A stretch of DNA of 17,837 nucleotides from CALCNS01 sp937897315 (lineage in GTDB: Bacteria > Bacillota > JAAYKD01), in NCBI GenBank assembly GCA_036744005.1, contig DAINOJ010000027.1, positions 1-17,837 of the forward strand, in the 5' to 3' direction. Position 1 is the stretch's first letter. Every line of letters starts with the position of its first letter. Below the pieces are notes generated by a model. The model had not been told where the DNA came from. It saw only the letters and a list, made by a program, of their open reading frames with translations, and made no database searches. A program made the translations under genes and the position numbers. This document shows positions 6,639 to 14,426 of this stretch, one piece after another.

Positions 6639-7025
6639 ATGAATTTACCAAAAAACTTGCACTACACCAAATCCCACGAATGGATTCTGTTTCTCGATGA
6701 AACCACAGCTCGCGTTGGAATCACTGATTTCGCTCAACATGAATTAGGCGATTTGGTTTTCGTCAACTTGCCACAAGTGGGTGACAAATGCGAAGTGGAT
6801 CAAGTCTTTGCGGATGTGGAGTCCGTGAAAGCGGTTTCCGATATCTATGGGCCGGTTACCGGTGAAATTGCAGCGGTCAACGAAGAATTGGCCGACAATC
6901 CGCAATTAATCAACAGCCAACCCTACGATGCTTGGTTCATTGAAGTACGAAACATTTCCGACAAAATGAAATTCTTGACTGCTGAAGAATATCAGCTATT
7001 CTGCGAAGAAGACGAGGGGCACTAA
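6639..7025 (+). CDS. gcvH: glycine cleavage system H protein (lipoyl carrier)
   Basis: A 128-residue lipoyl-domain protein, the usual size. It shuttles the aminomethyl group between the P, T and L proteins. The lipoylation lysine is K64 in ESVKAVSD, and the N-terminal HYTKSHEW and VGITDFAQHELGDLVFVNLP segments are classical GcvH. Start ATG 6639 is chosen because GAGGAGG (6624-6630) lies 8 nt upstream; an in-frame ATG at 6612 would place that SD inside the gene. gcvPA begins one nucleotide after its stop codon, so translation is probably coupled. Lipoate is likely attached by the LplA encoded downstream. Confidence 0.96.
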   Translation: MNLPKNLHYTKSHEWILFLDETTARVGITDFAQHELGDLVFVNLPQVGDKCEVDQVFADVESVKAVSDIYGPVTGEIAAVNEELADNPQLINSQPYDAWFIEVRNISDKMKFLTAEEYQLFCEEDEGH

Positions 7026-7026
7026 A

Positions 7027-8346
7027 ATGGCCTATATTCCGAACACCGATAAAGAACGCAAACAAATGCTGGAAGTCGTCGGACTAAAGAATGCCGGCGA
7101 GTTGTTCGGTGTTGTTCCGGAAGCCCTCCGCGTAGAACATTTAAACCTACCCGCTCCGAAAAGCGAATTGGAAGTCCATCGTGCCTTGCGCGAAATGGCA
7201 GCAAAGAATACGGTTTATGGTTCGATTTTCCGCGGAGCCGGTGCATATCACCACTACATACCCAGCATCGTCAAAAGTGTAACCTCTAAGGAGACGTTTG
7301 TTTCCGCCTATACCCCATATCAAGCCGAGATTTCGCAAGGTGTGCTGCAATCCATCTTTGAATATCAAACGATGATTGCTGAAATCACCGGCATGGATGC
7401 TTCCAATGCCTCTGTCTACGATGGTCCTTCTTCGGCTGCCGAAGCGATGAACATGACTCGTGAGCGCAATCGCAATAAGGTATTGGTTTCAGCTGCCGTT
7501 CATCCCATGGCGATTGAAGCCATTCAAACCTACTTCTTTGGAAACGGTATGGAAATGGAACTTATTCCATTAATCGACGGACGTACCGATATGGATGCTC
7601 TGGCTTCCATGGTTAGCAATGAAATAGCCGGAGTCTTAGTGCAACACCCCAACTACTTTGGTTTGCTGGAGGATGCAGAAAAAGCCGGTGAATTAGCCCA
7701 CAGCGTGGGAGCAAAATACGTCATGAGTGTGAACCCCATTGCGAATGCAATCTTAAAAACACCGCGCGAATACGGTGCCGATGTCGCAATTGGCGAAGGA
7801 CAACCTTTAGGAATCCCATTGTCTTTCGGTGGGCCCTACGTTGGTTTCATGGCTTGCACCAATGCCATGTTGCGCAGACTGCCTGGTCGTATTGTCGGAG
7901 AAACAGTGGATGCCGAAGGCAATCGTGCCTTTGTCTTAACCTTACAAGCCCGCGAGCAACACATCCGCCGCGAAAAAGCCTCCTCCAATATTTGTTCGAA
8001 CCATGCACTCATGGCTATGGCAGCTTCCGTATATATGTCTGCGATGGGACCGCAAGGTTTAGCAGAAGCGGCTCAACAATGCTATAGTAAAGCGCACTAT
8101 GCGGCTCAGGAAATCACAAAAATCCCTGGTTTCTCTTTAAAACACAAAGGGGACTTCTTCCATGAGTTCGTCACCACACTGCCCTGCCCAGCCGAAAAAG
8201 TGTTAGCACATTTACACGAGAAAGATATACTCGGTGGTCTGCCAGTGGAAGGCGGAATGCTCTGGGCCGTTACCGAAATGAACAGTAAAGCTCAAATCGA
8301 TGCTTTAGTCCATGCTTTGAAGGAGGTCAGCAGTTTATGCAACTAA
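7027..8346 (+). CDS. gcvPA: glycine dehydrogenase (decarboxylating) subunit 1
   Basis: A 439-residue subunit homologous to the N-terminal half of the single-chain P protein. With GcvPB it forms the PLP-dependent decarboxylase that removes CO2 from glycine and loads the aminomethyl group onto lipoyl-GcvH. Visible segments are MAYIPNT, the Gly/Ala-rich SIFRGAGAYHHYIPS, YTPYQAEISQG, ITGMDASNASVYDG and the C-terminal EGGMLWAVTEMN. It has fold-type I architecture but lacks the Schiff-base lysine, which is in GcvPB. The start ATG follows gcvH directly (GAGGGG SD within the gcvH end). The last 10 nt overlap the gcvPB start. The split P protein is typical of Firmicutes, Thermotogales and archaea. Confidence 0.96.
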   Translation: MAYIPNTDKERKQMLEVVGLKNAGELFGVVPEALRVEHLNLPAPKSELEVHRALREMAAKNTVYGSIFRGAGAYHHYIPSIVKSVTSKETFVSAYTPYQAEISQGVLQSIFEYQTMIAEITGMDASNASVYDGPSSAAEAMNMTRERNRNKVLVSAAVHPMAIEAIQTYFFGNGMEMELIPLIDGRTDMDALASMVSNEIAGVLVQHPNYFGLLEDAEKAGELAHSVGAKYVMSVNPIANAILKTPREYGADVAIGEGQPLGIPLSFGGPYVGFMACTNAMLRRLPGRIVGETVDAEGNRAFVLTLQAREQHIRREKASSNICSNHALMAMAASVYMSAMGPQGLAEAAQQCYSKAHYAAQEITKIPGFSLKHKGDFFHEFVTTLPCPAEKVLAHLHEKDILGGLPVEGGMLWAVTEMNSKAQIDALVHALKEVSSLCN

Positions 8347-9767
8347 TATTTGAACGAAGCCGCGAAGGACGTCGCTGTGCCCTCCTCCCCCAATCGGATG
8401 TCCCTCAAATCAACTTAGCTCCGGAATTTCTCCGAAGTGAAGCTCCCAAATTACCTACTGTCTCGGAAATCGATTTGAGCCGTCATTATACCGAACTGGA
8501 GAAGCATGTCCATGGTGTCAACGATGGATTTTATCCATTGGGTTCTTGTACCATGAAGTACAATCCCCAAATCAACAATGAAATGGCCGGTCTACCCGGA
8601 TTTGCCGGTATTCACCCTTTACAAGATGAGAGCACTGTTCAAGGTGCTTTGGAGTTGCTCCACACCACCAAAGAATATCTCTGTGAGATTACCGGTATGG
8701 ACGATATGTCTTTCCAAACCTCCGCCGGCGCACACGGTGAATTTGGCGGAATCCTGATGATTAAGGCATATCACGTTTCACGCGGTGATACCAAACGAAC
8801 CAAAATTATGATTCCAGACGCGGCACACGGCACCAACCCCGCCACCGCAGCCATGGCAGGTTATACGGTGGTTACCATCCCTTCTGACGAGAATGGATTT
8901 GTCAATTTAGACAAGCTACGTGAAGCGGTTGGACCCGATACCGCCGGTTTAATGCTAACCAACCCGAACACCATTGGTATTTTCGACCCACATATTTGTG
9001 AAATTACCGATATCATTCACGAAGCCGGTGGTCTTTGCTACTACGATGGAGCGAACCTCAATGCCATTATGGGCGTGGTGCGTCCCGGCGACATGGGCTT
9101 CGACGTGATTCATTTGAATCTACATAAGTCCTTCTCCACTCCTCACGGTGGTGGTGGACCCGGTTCTGGTCCGGTGGGATGCAAGAACATTCTGAAACCT
9201 TTCCTGCCAAAATTCAACGTCGTAAAAGAAGGAACCACCTACAAGTTTGATCATGCACCCCAAAGCATTGGCATGATGAAGGGTTTCTACGGGAACTTCT
9301 TAGTCAATGTGCGCGCTCTGAGCTACTTAATGACTTTAGGGGATACTGGTCCTCGTCGTGTCGCCGAAAATGCGGTATTGAATGCCAACTATATGAAAAC
9401 CAAGCTAGCAGAGAAATTCGATATTGCCTTCCCGGGTATTTGTATGCATGAGTTTGTCATCACCATGAGCCGGGTCAAAAAGCAAACCGGTGTATCGGCG
9501 CTGGATATGGCCAAAGGGATGTTGGATTATGGCATTCATCCTCCGACCATGTATTTCCCCATTATGGTAGATGAAGCGCTCATGGTAGAACCTACCGAAA
9601 CCGAATCCAAAGAAACCATGGATGAAGCGATTTGCATATACATGGAATTGTATGATAAGGCCTACCAAGACCCACAATTCCTGAAAACAGCTCCTCACAA
9701 TACTCCCATAAAAAGGCCGGATGAAGTTGGCGCAGCTCGCAACCCCAAAGTTCGGTATATGTTTTAG
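8337..9767 (+). CDS. gcvPB: glycine dehydrogenase (decarboxylating) subunit 2
   Basis: A 476-residue catalytic half of the split P protein. The PLP lysine is K264 in LNLHKSFSTPHGGGGPG, preceded by the usual cofactor-pocket segments GSCTMKYNPQIN, QTSAGAHGEF, DAAHGTNPATAAMAGY and YYDGANLNAI. The C-terminal part HPPTMYFPIMVDEALMVEPTETE is also characteristic. ATG 8337 overlaps the end of gcvPA by 10 nt, with AAGGAGGT inside gcvPA as ribosome binding site, so the two subunits should be made in balance. lplA follows after 18 nt. Confidence 0.97.
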   Translation: MQLIFERSREGRRCALLPQSDVPQINLAPEFLRSEAPKLPTVSEIDLSRHYTELEKHVHGVNDGFYPLGSCTMKYNPQINNEMAGLPGFAGIHPLQDESTVQGALELLHTTKEYLCEITGMDDMSFQTSAGAHGEFGGILMIKAYHVSRGDTKRTKIMIPDAAHGTNPATAAMAGYTVVTIPSDENGFVNLDKLREAVGPDTAGLMLTNPNTIGIFDPHICEITDIIHEAGGLCYYDGANLNAIMGVVRPGDMGFDVIHLNLHKSFSTPHGGGGPGSGPVGCKNILKPFLPKFNVVKEGTTYKFDHAPQSIGMMKGFYGNFLVNVRALSYLMTLGDTGPRRVAENAVLNANYMKTKLAEKFDIAFPGICMHEFVITMSRVKKQTGVSALDMAKGMLDYGIHPPTMYFPIMVDEALMVEPTETESKETMDEAICIYMELYDKAYQDPQFLKTAPHNTPIKRPDEVGAARNPKVRYMF

Positions 9768-9785
9768 GAATAAAGGAGCAACGCC

Positions 9786-10778
9786 ATGCTGAAACACAGT
9801 TATTTCATTGAAGCAGCCGGAACAAACCCCTATGAGAATCTTGCAATGGAAGAGTTACTGCTGAAGGAACTCCCCAAGGACAGTATCCTCCTCTACTTAT
9901 GGCAAAATCAGAATACGGTGGTCATCGGTCGCAACCAAAACAGCTGGCGCGAATGCAATGTCACCCAATTAGAAGCAGACGGCGGGCGATTAGCTCGCCG
10001 TCTTTCTGGAGGTGGTGCTGTATTTCATGATCTGGGTAATCTAAACTTCACTTTTTTAGCCCACAAAGAAGATTATGACATACATCGCCATCTATCGGTC
10101 ATCATTCGTGCCTTAAAGGACTTTGGAATCCATGCCGAATTTAGCGGTCGCAACGACATCTTGACGGAGGGTCGAAAGTTTTCTGGTAATGCGTTTTATA
10201 AAACGCAAGGTGCTTGTTATCATCACGGAACCCTCCTAATCAACGTGGATTTCAGCAAATTGTCGGGGTATTTGCAGGTGTCAAAAGAGAAATTGGCCTC
10301 CAAAGGGGTCGCGTCGGTACAATCCAGAGTCATTAACCTCGCTGACTTAAACCCAACCCTGACGACCACTTCGGTACGACCTGCTTTAGTTTCTGCTTTC
10401 GCAGAAATCACCGGATTACCCGTAGAACCATTTGAACTAGATTTAAGCAAGCAAACCGGACTTGCAGAATTAACCGCGAAGTATGCTTCATGGGAATGGC
10501 TTTATGGTTCTCCCTTTCCCTTTGAGGTGGAATTTGCCAAGCGCTTCCCTTGGGGCGAGGTGCAAATTCAATGCCAAATCAACGATGGCATCGTAAAAGA
10601 AGTACGAGTATACTCCGATGCCATGGTGGTTCCTTTTGCGACCCGATTACAAACCTTGTTGCAAGGAACTCGATATCAGAAAGACGAACTGCAAGAATCC
10701 TGCCGTAAACTCCTGGGAGAGGAAGAAATGACTTTGGATATGATCCAAGATCTCTGCTCTCTCTTTTCTGAACTATAG
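9786..10778 (+). CDS. lplA: lipoate-protein ligase A
   Basis: A 330-residue enzyme that activates lipoate with ATP and transfers it to the lysine of a lipoyl domain, here presumably K64 of GcvH. Motifs: the adenylate-binding RRLSGGGAVFHD (71-82), NLNFTF, the catalytic-lysine segment GRKFSGNAF with K131, and HHGTLL at about 146-151. Length agrees with LplA including the C-terminal accessory domain, rather than the shorter LipM/LipL transferases. The start ATG has AAAGGAG about 7 nt upstream. Its place between gcvPB and lpd means the operon carries its own means of lipoylating the H protein from scavenged lipoate. Confidence 0.93.
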   Translation: MLKHSYFIEAAGTNPYENLAMEELLLKELPKDSILLYLWQNQNTVVIGRNQNSWRECNVTQLEADGGRLARRLSGGGAVFHDLGNLNFTFLAHKEDYDIHRHLSVIIRALKDFGIHAEFSGRNDILTEGRKFSGNAFYKTQGACYHHGTLLINVDFSKLSGYLQVSKEKLASKGVASVQSRVINLADLNPTLTTTSVRPALVSAFAEITGLPVEPFELDLSKQTGLAELTAKYASWEWLYGSPFPFEVEFAKRFPWGEVQIQCQINDGIVKEVRVYSDAMVVPFATRLQTLLQGTRYQKDELQESCRKLLGEEEMTLDMIQDLCSLFSEL

Positions 10779-10786
10779 GAGGAAGT

Positions 10787-12187
10787 ATGGATTATACATA
10801 TGACGTCATTATCATTGGCTCTGGCCCTGCCGGATATGTTGCTGCGATTCGGGCAGCACAATTGGGATTGCGGGTTGCTGTCATAGAAAAGGGTCTGATT
10901 GGTGGTACCTGCTTGAACCGAGGATGTATTCCCACAAAATCCATGATACATAGTGCCCATTTATATGATGAAATGAATCATGCTTCGGAATTTGGTATTC
11001 AAGCTGAACAAGTACGTTTTGACTTTGCTCAAATCCACAAACGCAAAGATAACGTTGTGAAGCAATTGCGCGGTGGCATTGAGCAACTATTCAAAGGGCA
11101 CAAAATCACATCTATGATTGGAACCGCTACAGTACTGGCTGCTCATCAAGTTGAGGTGAACGGTGAAGTCCTCACGAGCAAGTCGATCTTAATCGCTACG
11201 GGAACCAAACCTGCCAAACCACCCATACCGGGTATCGATTTAGCCAACGTGGTTAACAGCGACGACTTGTTACTCGACTCGGGGAAATGGTTCAACCGTC
11301 TCCTGATCATCGGTGGTGGGGTCATCGGTGTTGAATTTGCTGGGGTATATTTAAAACTAGGGGCACAAGTAACCATTGTAGAAGCGCTCGACCGCATACT
11401 TGCGAATCAAGATCGCGAAATCTCGCAGAACTTGAGTATGATCTTTAAAAAACAAAGTGCGCAAATTCATACTTCGGCTAGGGTTCAGTCCATTGAAGCC
11501 GGGGAAACAGGGCTTTTAGTCCATATACAAAAAGGTGAGTCCCTGGAGACGATTGAGACGGACGGTGTCCTCGTTGCCGTTGGCAGATCGCCAAACACGC
11601 AAGGTTTGTTTGCCGATACCCTCGATGTCAACCTGCAGAGGGGCTTCATTCCTGTGAATGAACGGTATGAAACCAATGTTCCCGGCATATTTGCCATTGG
11701 GGATGTCGTAGCGGGTAGCATACAATTGGCCCACAATGCCTCGGCACAAGGGATGAATGTGGCAAACATCCTTGCCGGGAAAGAACCCTCCATTAATACC
11801 GCAGTTGTGCCTTCGTGTATTTATACCCAACCGGAAATCGCTTCGGTAGGGATAACTGCAGACGAAGCCAAAGCGAAAGACCTAAATGTGAAGGTTGGAA
11901 AATTCCCAATGTCAGCCAACGCCAAAACTCTCATTTCCATGGGGGAACGAGGTTTTATAAAAATAGTAGCAGACAGCGAAAGCGAGAGAGTTCTAGGAGC
12001 CCAAATGATGTGTGATCGAGCCACTGACCTTATTGACAGTCTGACCTTAGCTCTCACACAACAAATGACGATGAGTCAACTTTTACAAGTCATTCACCCT
12101 CACCCCACATACTCCGAAGGGATAGGCGAGGCGGTGGAAGACTGGTTTGGACATGCTATTCACATGGCTCCTAAACGCAAACTATAA
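10787..12187 (+). CDS. lpd: dihydrolipoyl dehydrogenase (glycine cleavage L protein)
   Basis: A 466-residue FAD-dependent disulfide oxidoreductase that re-oxidises dihydrolipoyl GcvH with NAD+. Visible features are the N-terminal FAD-binding GSGPAGY (11-17), the redox disulfide C42-LNRG-C47, the NAD-binding IIGGGVIGVEFA, the second FAD segment FAIGDVV, and the C-terminal base HPHPTYSE (His439, Glu444), which belongs to the partner active site in the dimer. It lacks the N-terminal lipoyl domain found in some clostridial homologues. AGGAGGAAGT precedes the ATG. It is last in the gcv operon and is followed by a hairpin. Placement argues for a dedicated L protein rather than one shared with a 2-oxoacid dehydrogenase. 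Confidence 0.95.
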   Translation: MDYTYDVIIIGSGPAGYVAAIRAAQLGLRVAVIEKGLIGGTCLNRGCIPTKSMIHSAHLYDEMNHASEFGIQAEQVRFDFAQIHKRKDNVVKQLRGGIEQLFKGHKITSMIGTATVLAAHQVEVNGEVLTSKSILIATGTKPAKPPIPGIDLANVVNSDDLLLDSGKWFNRLLIIGGGVIGVEFAGVYLKLGAQVTIVEALDRILANQDREISQNLSMIFKKQSAQIHTSARVQSIEAGETGLLVHIQKGESLETIETDGVLVAVGRSPNTQGLFADTLDVNLQRGFIPVNERYETNVPGIFAIGDVVAGSIQLAHNASAQGMNVANILAGKEPSINTAVVPSCIYTQPEIASVGITADEAKAKDLNVKVGKFPMSANAKTLISMGERGFIKIVADSESERVLGAQMMCDRATDLIDSLTLALTQQMTMSQLLQVIHPHPTYSEGIGEAVEDWFGHAIHMAPKRKL

Positions 12188-12192
12188 TCAAA

Positions 12193-12223
12193 AAAGCCTT
12201 TGGATGAAAATCCAAAGGCTTTA
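12193..12223 (+). terminator. hairpin at the end of the gcv operon
   Basis: A perfect 13-bp stem (12193-12205 with 12210-12222) is closed by a GAAA tetraloop five nucleotides after the lpd stop. The T-tract is short (TTTA), so it may work partly as an mRNA 3'-end stabiliser. The position fits the end of the transcript. Confidence 0.75.
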
Positions 12224-12292
12224 CAAATATCCCAAGACATGCTAATATTACGTATATAAAAATAATTATATCTGTAGCAAGGAATGACGCAT

Positions 12293-13549
12293 GTGAGTGA
12301 AAAAATCCGAGGAAACAACCCCTTCTCTGCCCTAAAACACCATAATTTTCGATTATTCTGGTCGGGTCGTGCCGTCAGCTTAATTGGTTCTTGGGTGCAA
12401 AGAGCGAGTCAATCGTGGTTGGTTTTGCAAATGACCGACTCTCCACTAAAACTAGGGCTGGTCAATGCCGCTCGCTTTATGCCGGTCATTTTTTTATCGC
12501 TCTACGCGGGTGTATTATGCGACCGTATCCCTAAGAAGAGAGTGATTTTGGTCACTCAAACCGGCCTCATGTTACAAGCTCTCATCTTATCGATTTTGGT
12601 TTTCACCGGGAAAGCCCAATATTGGCATATTCTGTTGCTATCCATTATGGATGGCATCTGCACCGCTTTCGATAACCCTGCTCGGCAATCCATGATTAGC
12701 GATACGGTACCACGCGAAGATGTGCTGAATGCAATCTCATTAAACTCCGCCATTGTCAACGGGGCTCGCATCATTGGACCGGCCATTGGTGGTTTTGCCA
12801 TGGATGTCTTTGGACCGGCGTTGGCTTTCTTTATCAATGCAATTAGCTTCCTCTTTGTGATTGTGGCGCTTCTCATGATGAAATTACCGGAAAAGCTGAG
12901 CCAAGTGAAGAAGAAGGGCACATTCAGTGAAATCAAGGAAGGGTTGCAATATTCGTTAAAAACACCGACTATTCGCACGGTGTTAGGCATGGTCAGCTTC
13001 ACCAGCATGTTTGCCTTGAACTTATCGGTGTTAGTGCCGGTTTTTGCCGCTCAAGTGCTCGATATGAGCGCGACAGGGTATGGTTTACTCATGTCCTTCA
13101 TGGGAGCAGGTGCGGTGCTGGGTGCATTTGGCATTGCCTCCTTATCGCACCGTGGTCCACAAACCTTGTTGATTTATACCGGCGCTGCTGCGGTTTGCAT
13201 TTTAGAAATGACGATGATCCTTCCTCACACCTTTATGACTGCTGCTGTGGTAATGTTTGGTATTGGTCTCATGCAAATCACCTATAGCGCAACCTGCAAT
13301 TCGACCTTGCAACTCACCGCACCCGATCACTTAAGAGGACGAGTCATGTCGCTATACTCGATGCTAAACGGTGGAGTAACCCCCTTTGGTAATACCATTG
13401 CCGGAGCGGTTACCGAGTTTGCCGGAGCGGGTGTCGGATTCTTCTTCTGCGGTTTCATGGGCCTTTGCTCCACTGCCTTCCTGTTTTCACAACACAAGCG
13501 CCATAGCCGTGAGGCGGATCAGCGAGCGGGATTTAACACCCCTATGTAA
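12293..13549 (+). CDS. MFS exporter, EntS-like (MFS_3 family)
   Basis: About 418 residues of alternating hydrophobic helices, consistent with 10-12 membrane spans. The N-terminal HHNFRLFWSGRAVSLIGSWVQ and the loop motif LCDRIPKKRVI (motif A, GxxxDRxxRR type) match the family of the enterobactin exporter EntS and multidrug exporters such as MefA. Another conserved stretch is DNPARQSMISDTVPRED. The likely role is proton-driven efflux of a small molecule or drug; substrate unknown. Two starts are possible: GTG 12293, with AAGGA (12279-12283) 9 nt upstream, which I prefer, and ATG 12284, which lies too close to that SD. It is a single gene between the gcv hairpin and a shared terminator, with no clear promoter seen in the 12224-12292 gap. 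Confidence 0.87.
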   Translation: MSEKIRGNNPFSALKHHNFRLFWSGRAVSLIGSWVQRASQSWLVLQMTDSPLKLGLVNAARFMPVIFLSLYAGVLCDRIPKKRVILVTQTGLMLQALILSILVFTGKAQYWHILLLSIMDGICTAFDNPARQSMISDTVPREDVLNAISLNSAIVNGARIIGPAIGGFAMDVFGPALAFFINAISFLFVIVALLMMKLPEKLSQVKKKGTFSEIKEGLQYSLKTPTIRTVLGMVSFTSMFALNLSVLVPVFAAQVLDMSATGYGLLMSFMGAGAVLGAFGIASLSHRGPQTLLIYTGAAAVCILEMTMILPHTFMTAAVVMFGIGLMQITYSATCNSTLQLTAPDHLRGRVMSLYSMLNGGVTPFGNTIAGAVTEFAGAGVGFFFCGFMGLCSTAFLFSQHKRHSREADQRAGFNTPM

Positions 13550-13560
13550 TCTCAATATAA

Positions 13561-13603
13561 CACCCGAACCGACGAATTGATGCGCCGGCTCGGGTGCTTC
13601 TTT
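13561..13603. terminator. terminator between convergent MFS and Fpg-like genes
   Basis: The arms 13561-13574 and 13583-13596 form a GC-rich stem, CACCCGA and CCG/CG blocks with two A-C mismatches, around an 8-nt loop. It is followed by CTTCTTT on the plus strand. It lies 11 nt after the MFS stop and a few bases from the stop of the convergent Fpg-like gene. It should work best in the plus direction; the T-tract on the other strand is poor. Confidence 0.7.
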
Positions 13604-14426
13604 ATGGATTTGGCTGACAAGTGGGGCAATAGTAAATACTACCTCCCATATAAGCTTCTTTTTTAATCGAGTCACCACATTTAGGGCATGGCGCATTCAT
13701 GCCATTCTTAGACATTTTGGTTGCATAACCACCTGGTTTACCGAGTATATCTTTTTCGGTGTCACGGCCACCTAGGTGGGTCATTTCGGTCAAAATGCTC
13801 TTTACACTTAGGTAAAGCCTTTCAAACTCTGTTTCTGTAAAAGAAGATACTTTGCGTTTAGGGTGAATCCCCGCGTTCCATAGGATGTCTTGACAACAGC
13901 CATTGCCTAGCCCAGGAATGCGTTGCTCGGTCGCAAGAAATGCCTTCGCCGATAAACTGCTTTGTGAGCGATCAATTTGCATAAAATAATCTCTATCGAA
14001 CGATTCACTCAATGGATGAATGGCTTGGCTGGCTTTTATGTAATAGGGGTTCTCAAAGGTTCCGGTAGCAAATGCCCAAATACCCCCATACATGGCAATG
14101 GTCACATAGAGACCGCTGCCATCGGTAAAGAGGAGTTGCAACTGGTGCTTGATGGGATGTTTTTCTTCTGCCGTGTAGTAGCGCAAGACCGTACCATCGC
14201 CAAACAGCACAGTCATATCATCCCAAACCATCTCCACCATGCCGGACTGGGCTTGGCACTGCTGAAAACTCTTCCCCTTTAACTTTATTGCATAGTCATT
14301 GGGGTCTCCCACATACCATGCAAACTTGTGTGGACTTGAATTTGCGTTCGCTTGCGCAATGATCTTACCGTGGAGTGTTTGGTTGATTTGCTCTGCTAAG
14401 ACTCTGGCTTCCGGTAGTTCAATCAT
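13602..14426 (-). CDS. Fpg/MutM-Nei family DNA glycosylase homologue lacking the catalytic N-terminal proline
   Basis: A 274-residue protein with Fpg-family layout: N-terminal beta-sandwich, helix-two-turn-helix (IPGLGNGCCQDILWNAGIHP, 170-189, with Asn175 conserved) and a C-terminal zinc finger with C247-x2-C250 and C267-x2-C270. Canonical Fpg/Nei begins M-P-E-L-P-E and uses the freed Pro as nucleophile on damaged-base sites. Here the start is M-I-E-L-P-E, so Pro is replaced by Ile while Glu3 is kept. The zinc-finger loop also lacks the usual Arg (GGSIYYC where canonical members have GRxTxYC). The ATG overlaps the upstream diaminopropionate lyase stop (ATGA, 14423-14426), and GGGAGG lies 8 nt before it. 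It may be a divergent glycosylase using another amine, as NEIL3 does with Val, or a DNA-binding protein without lyase activity. Confidence 0.85.
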   Translation of the reverse strand: MIELPEARVLAEQINQTLHGKIIAQANANSSPHKFAWYVGDPNDYAIKLKGKSFQQCQAQSGMVEMVWDDMTVLFGDGTVLRYYTAEEKHPIKHQLQLLFTDGSGLYVTIAMYGGIWAFATGTFENPYYIKASQAIHPLSESFDRDYFMQIDRSQSSLSAKAFLATEQRIPGLGNGCCQDILWNAGIHPKRKVSSFTETEFERLYLSVKSILTEMTHLGGRDTEKDILGKPGGYATKMSKNGMNAPCPKCGDSIKKEAYMGGSIYYCPTCQPNP

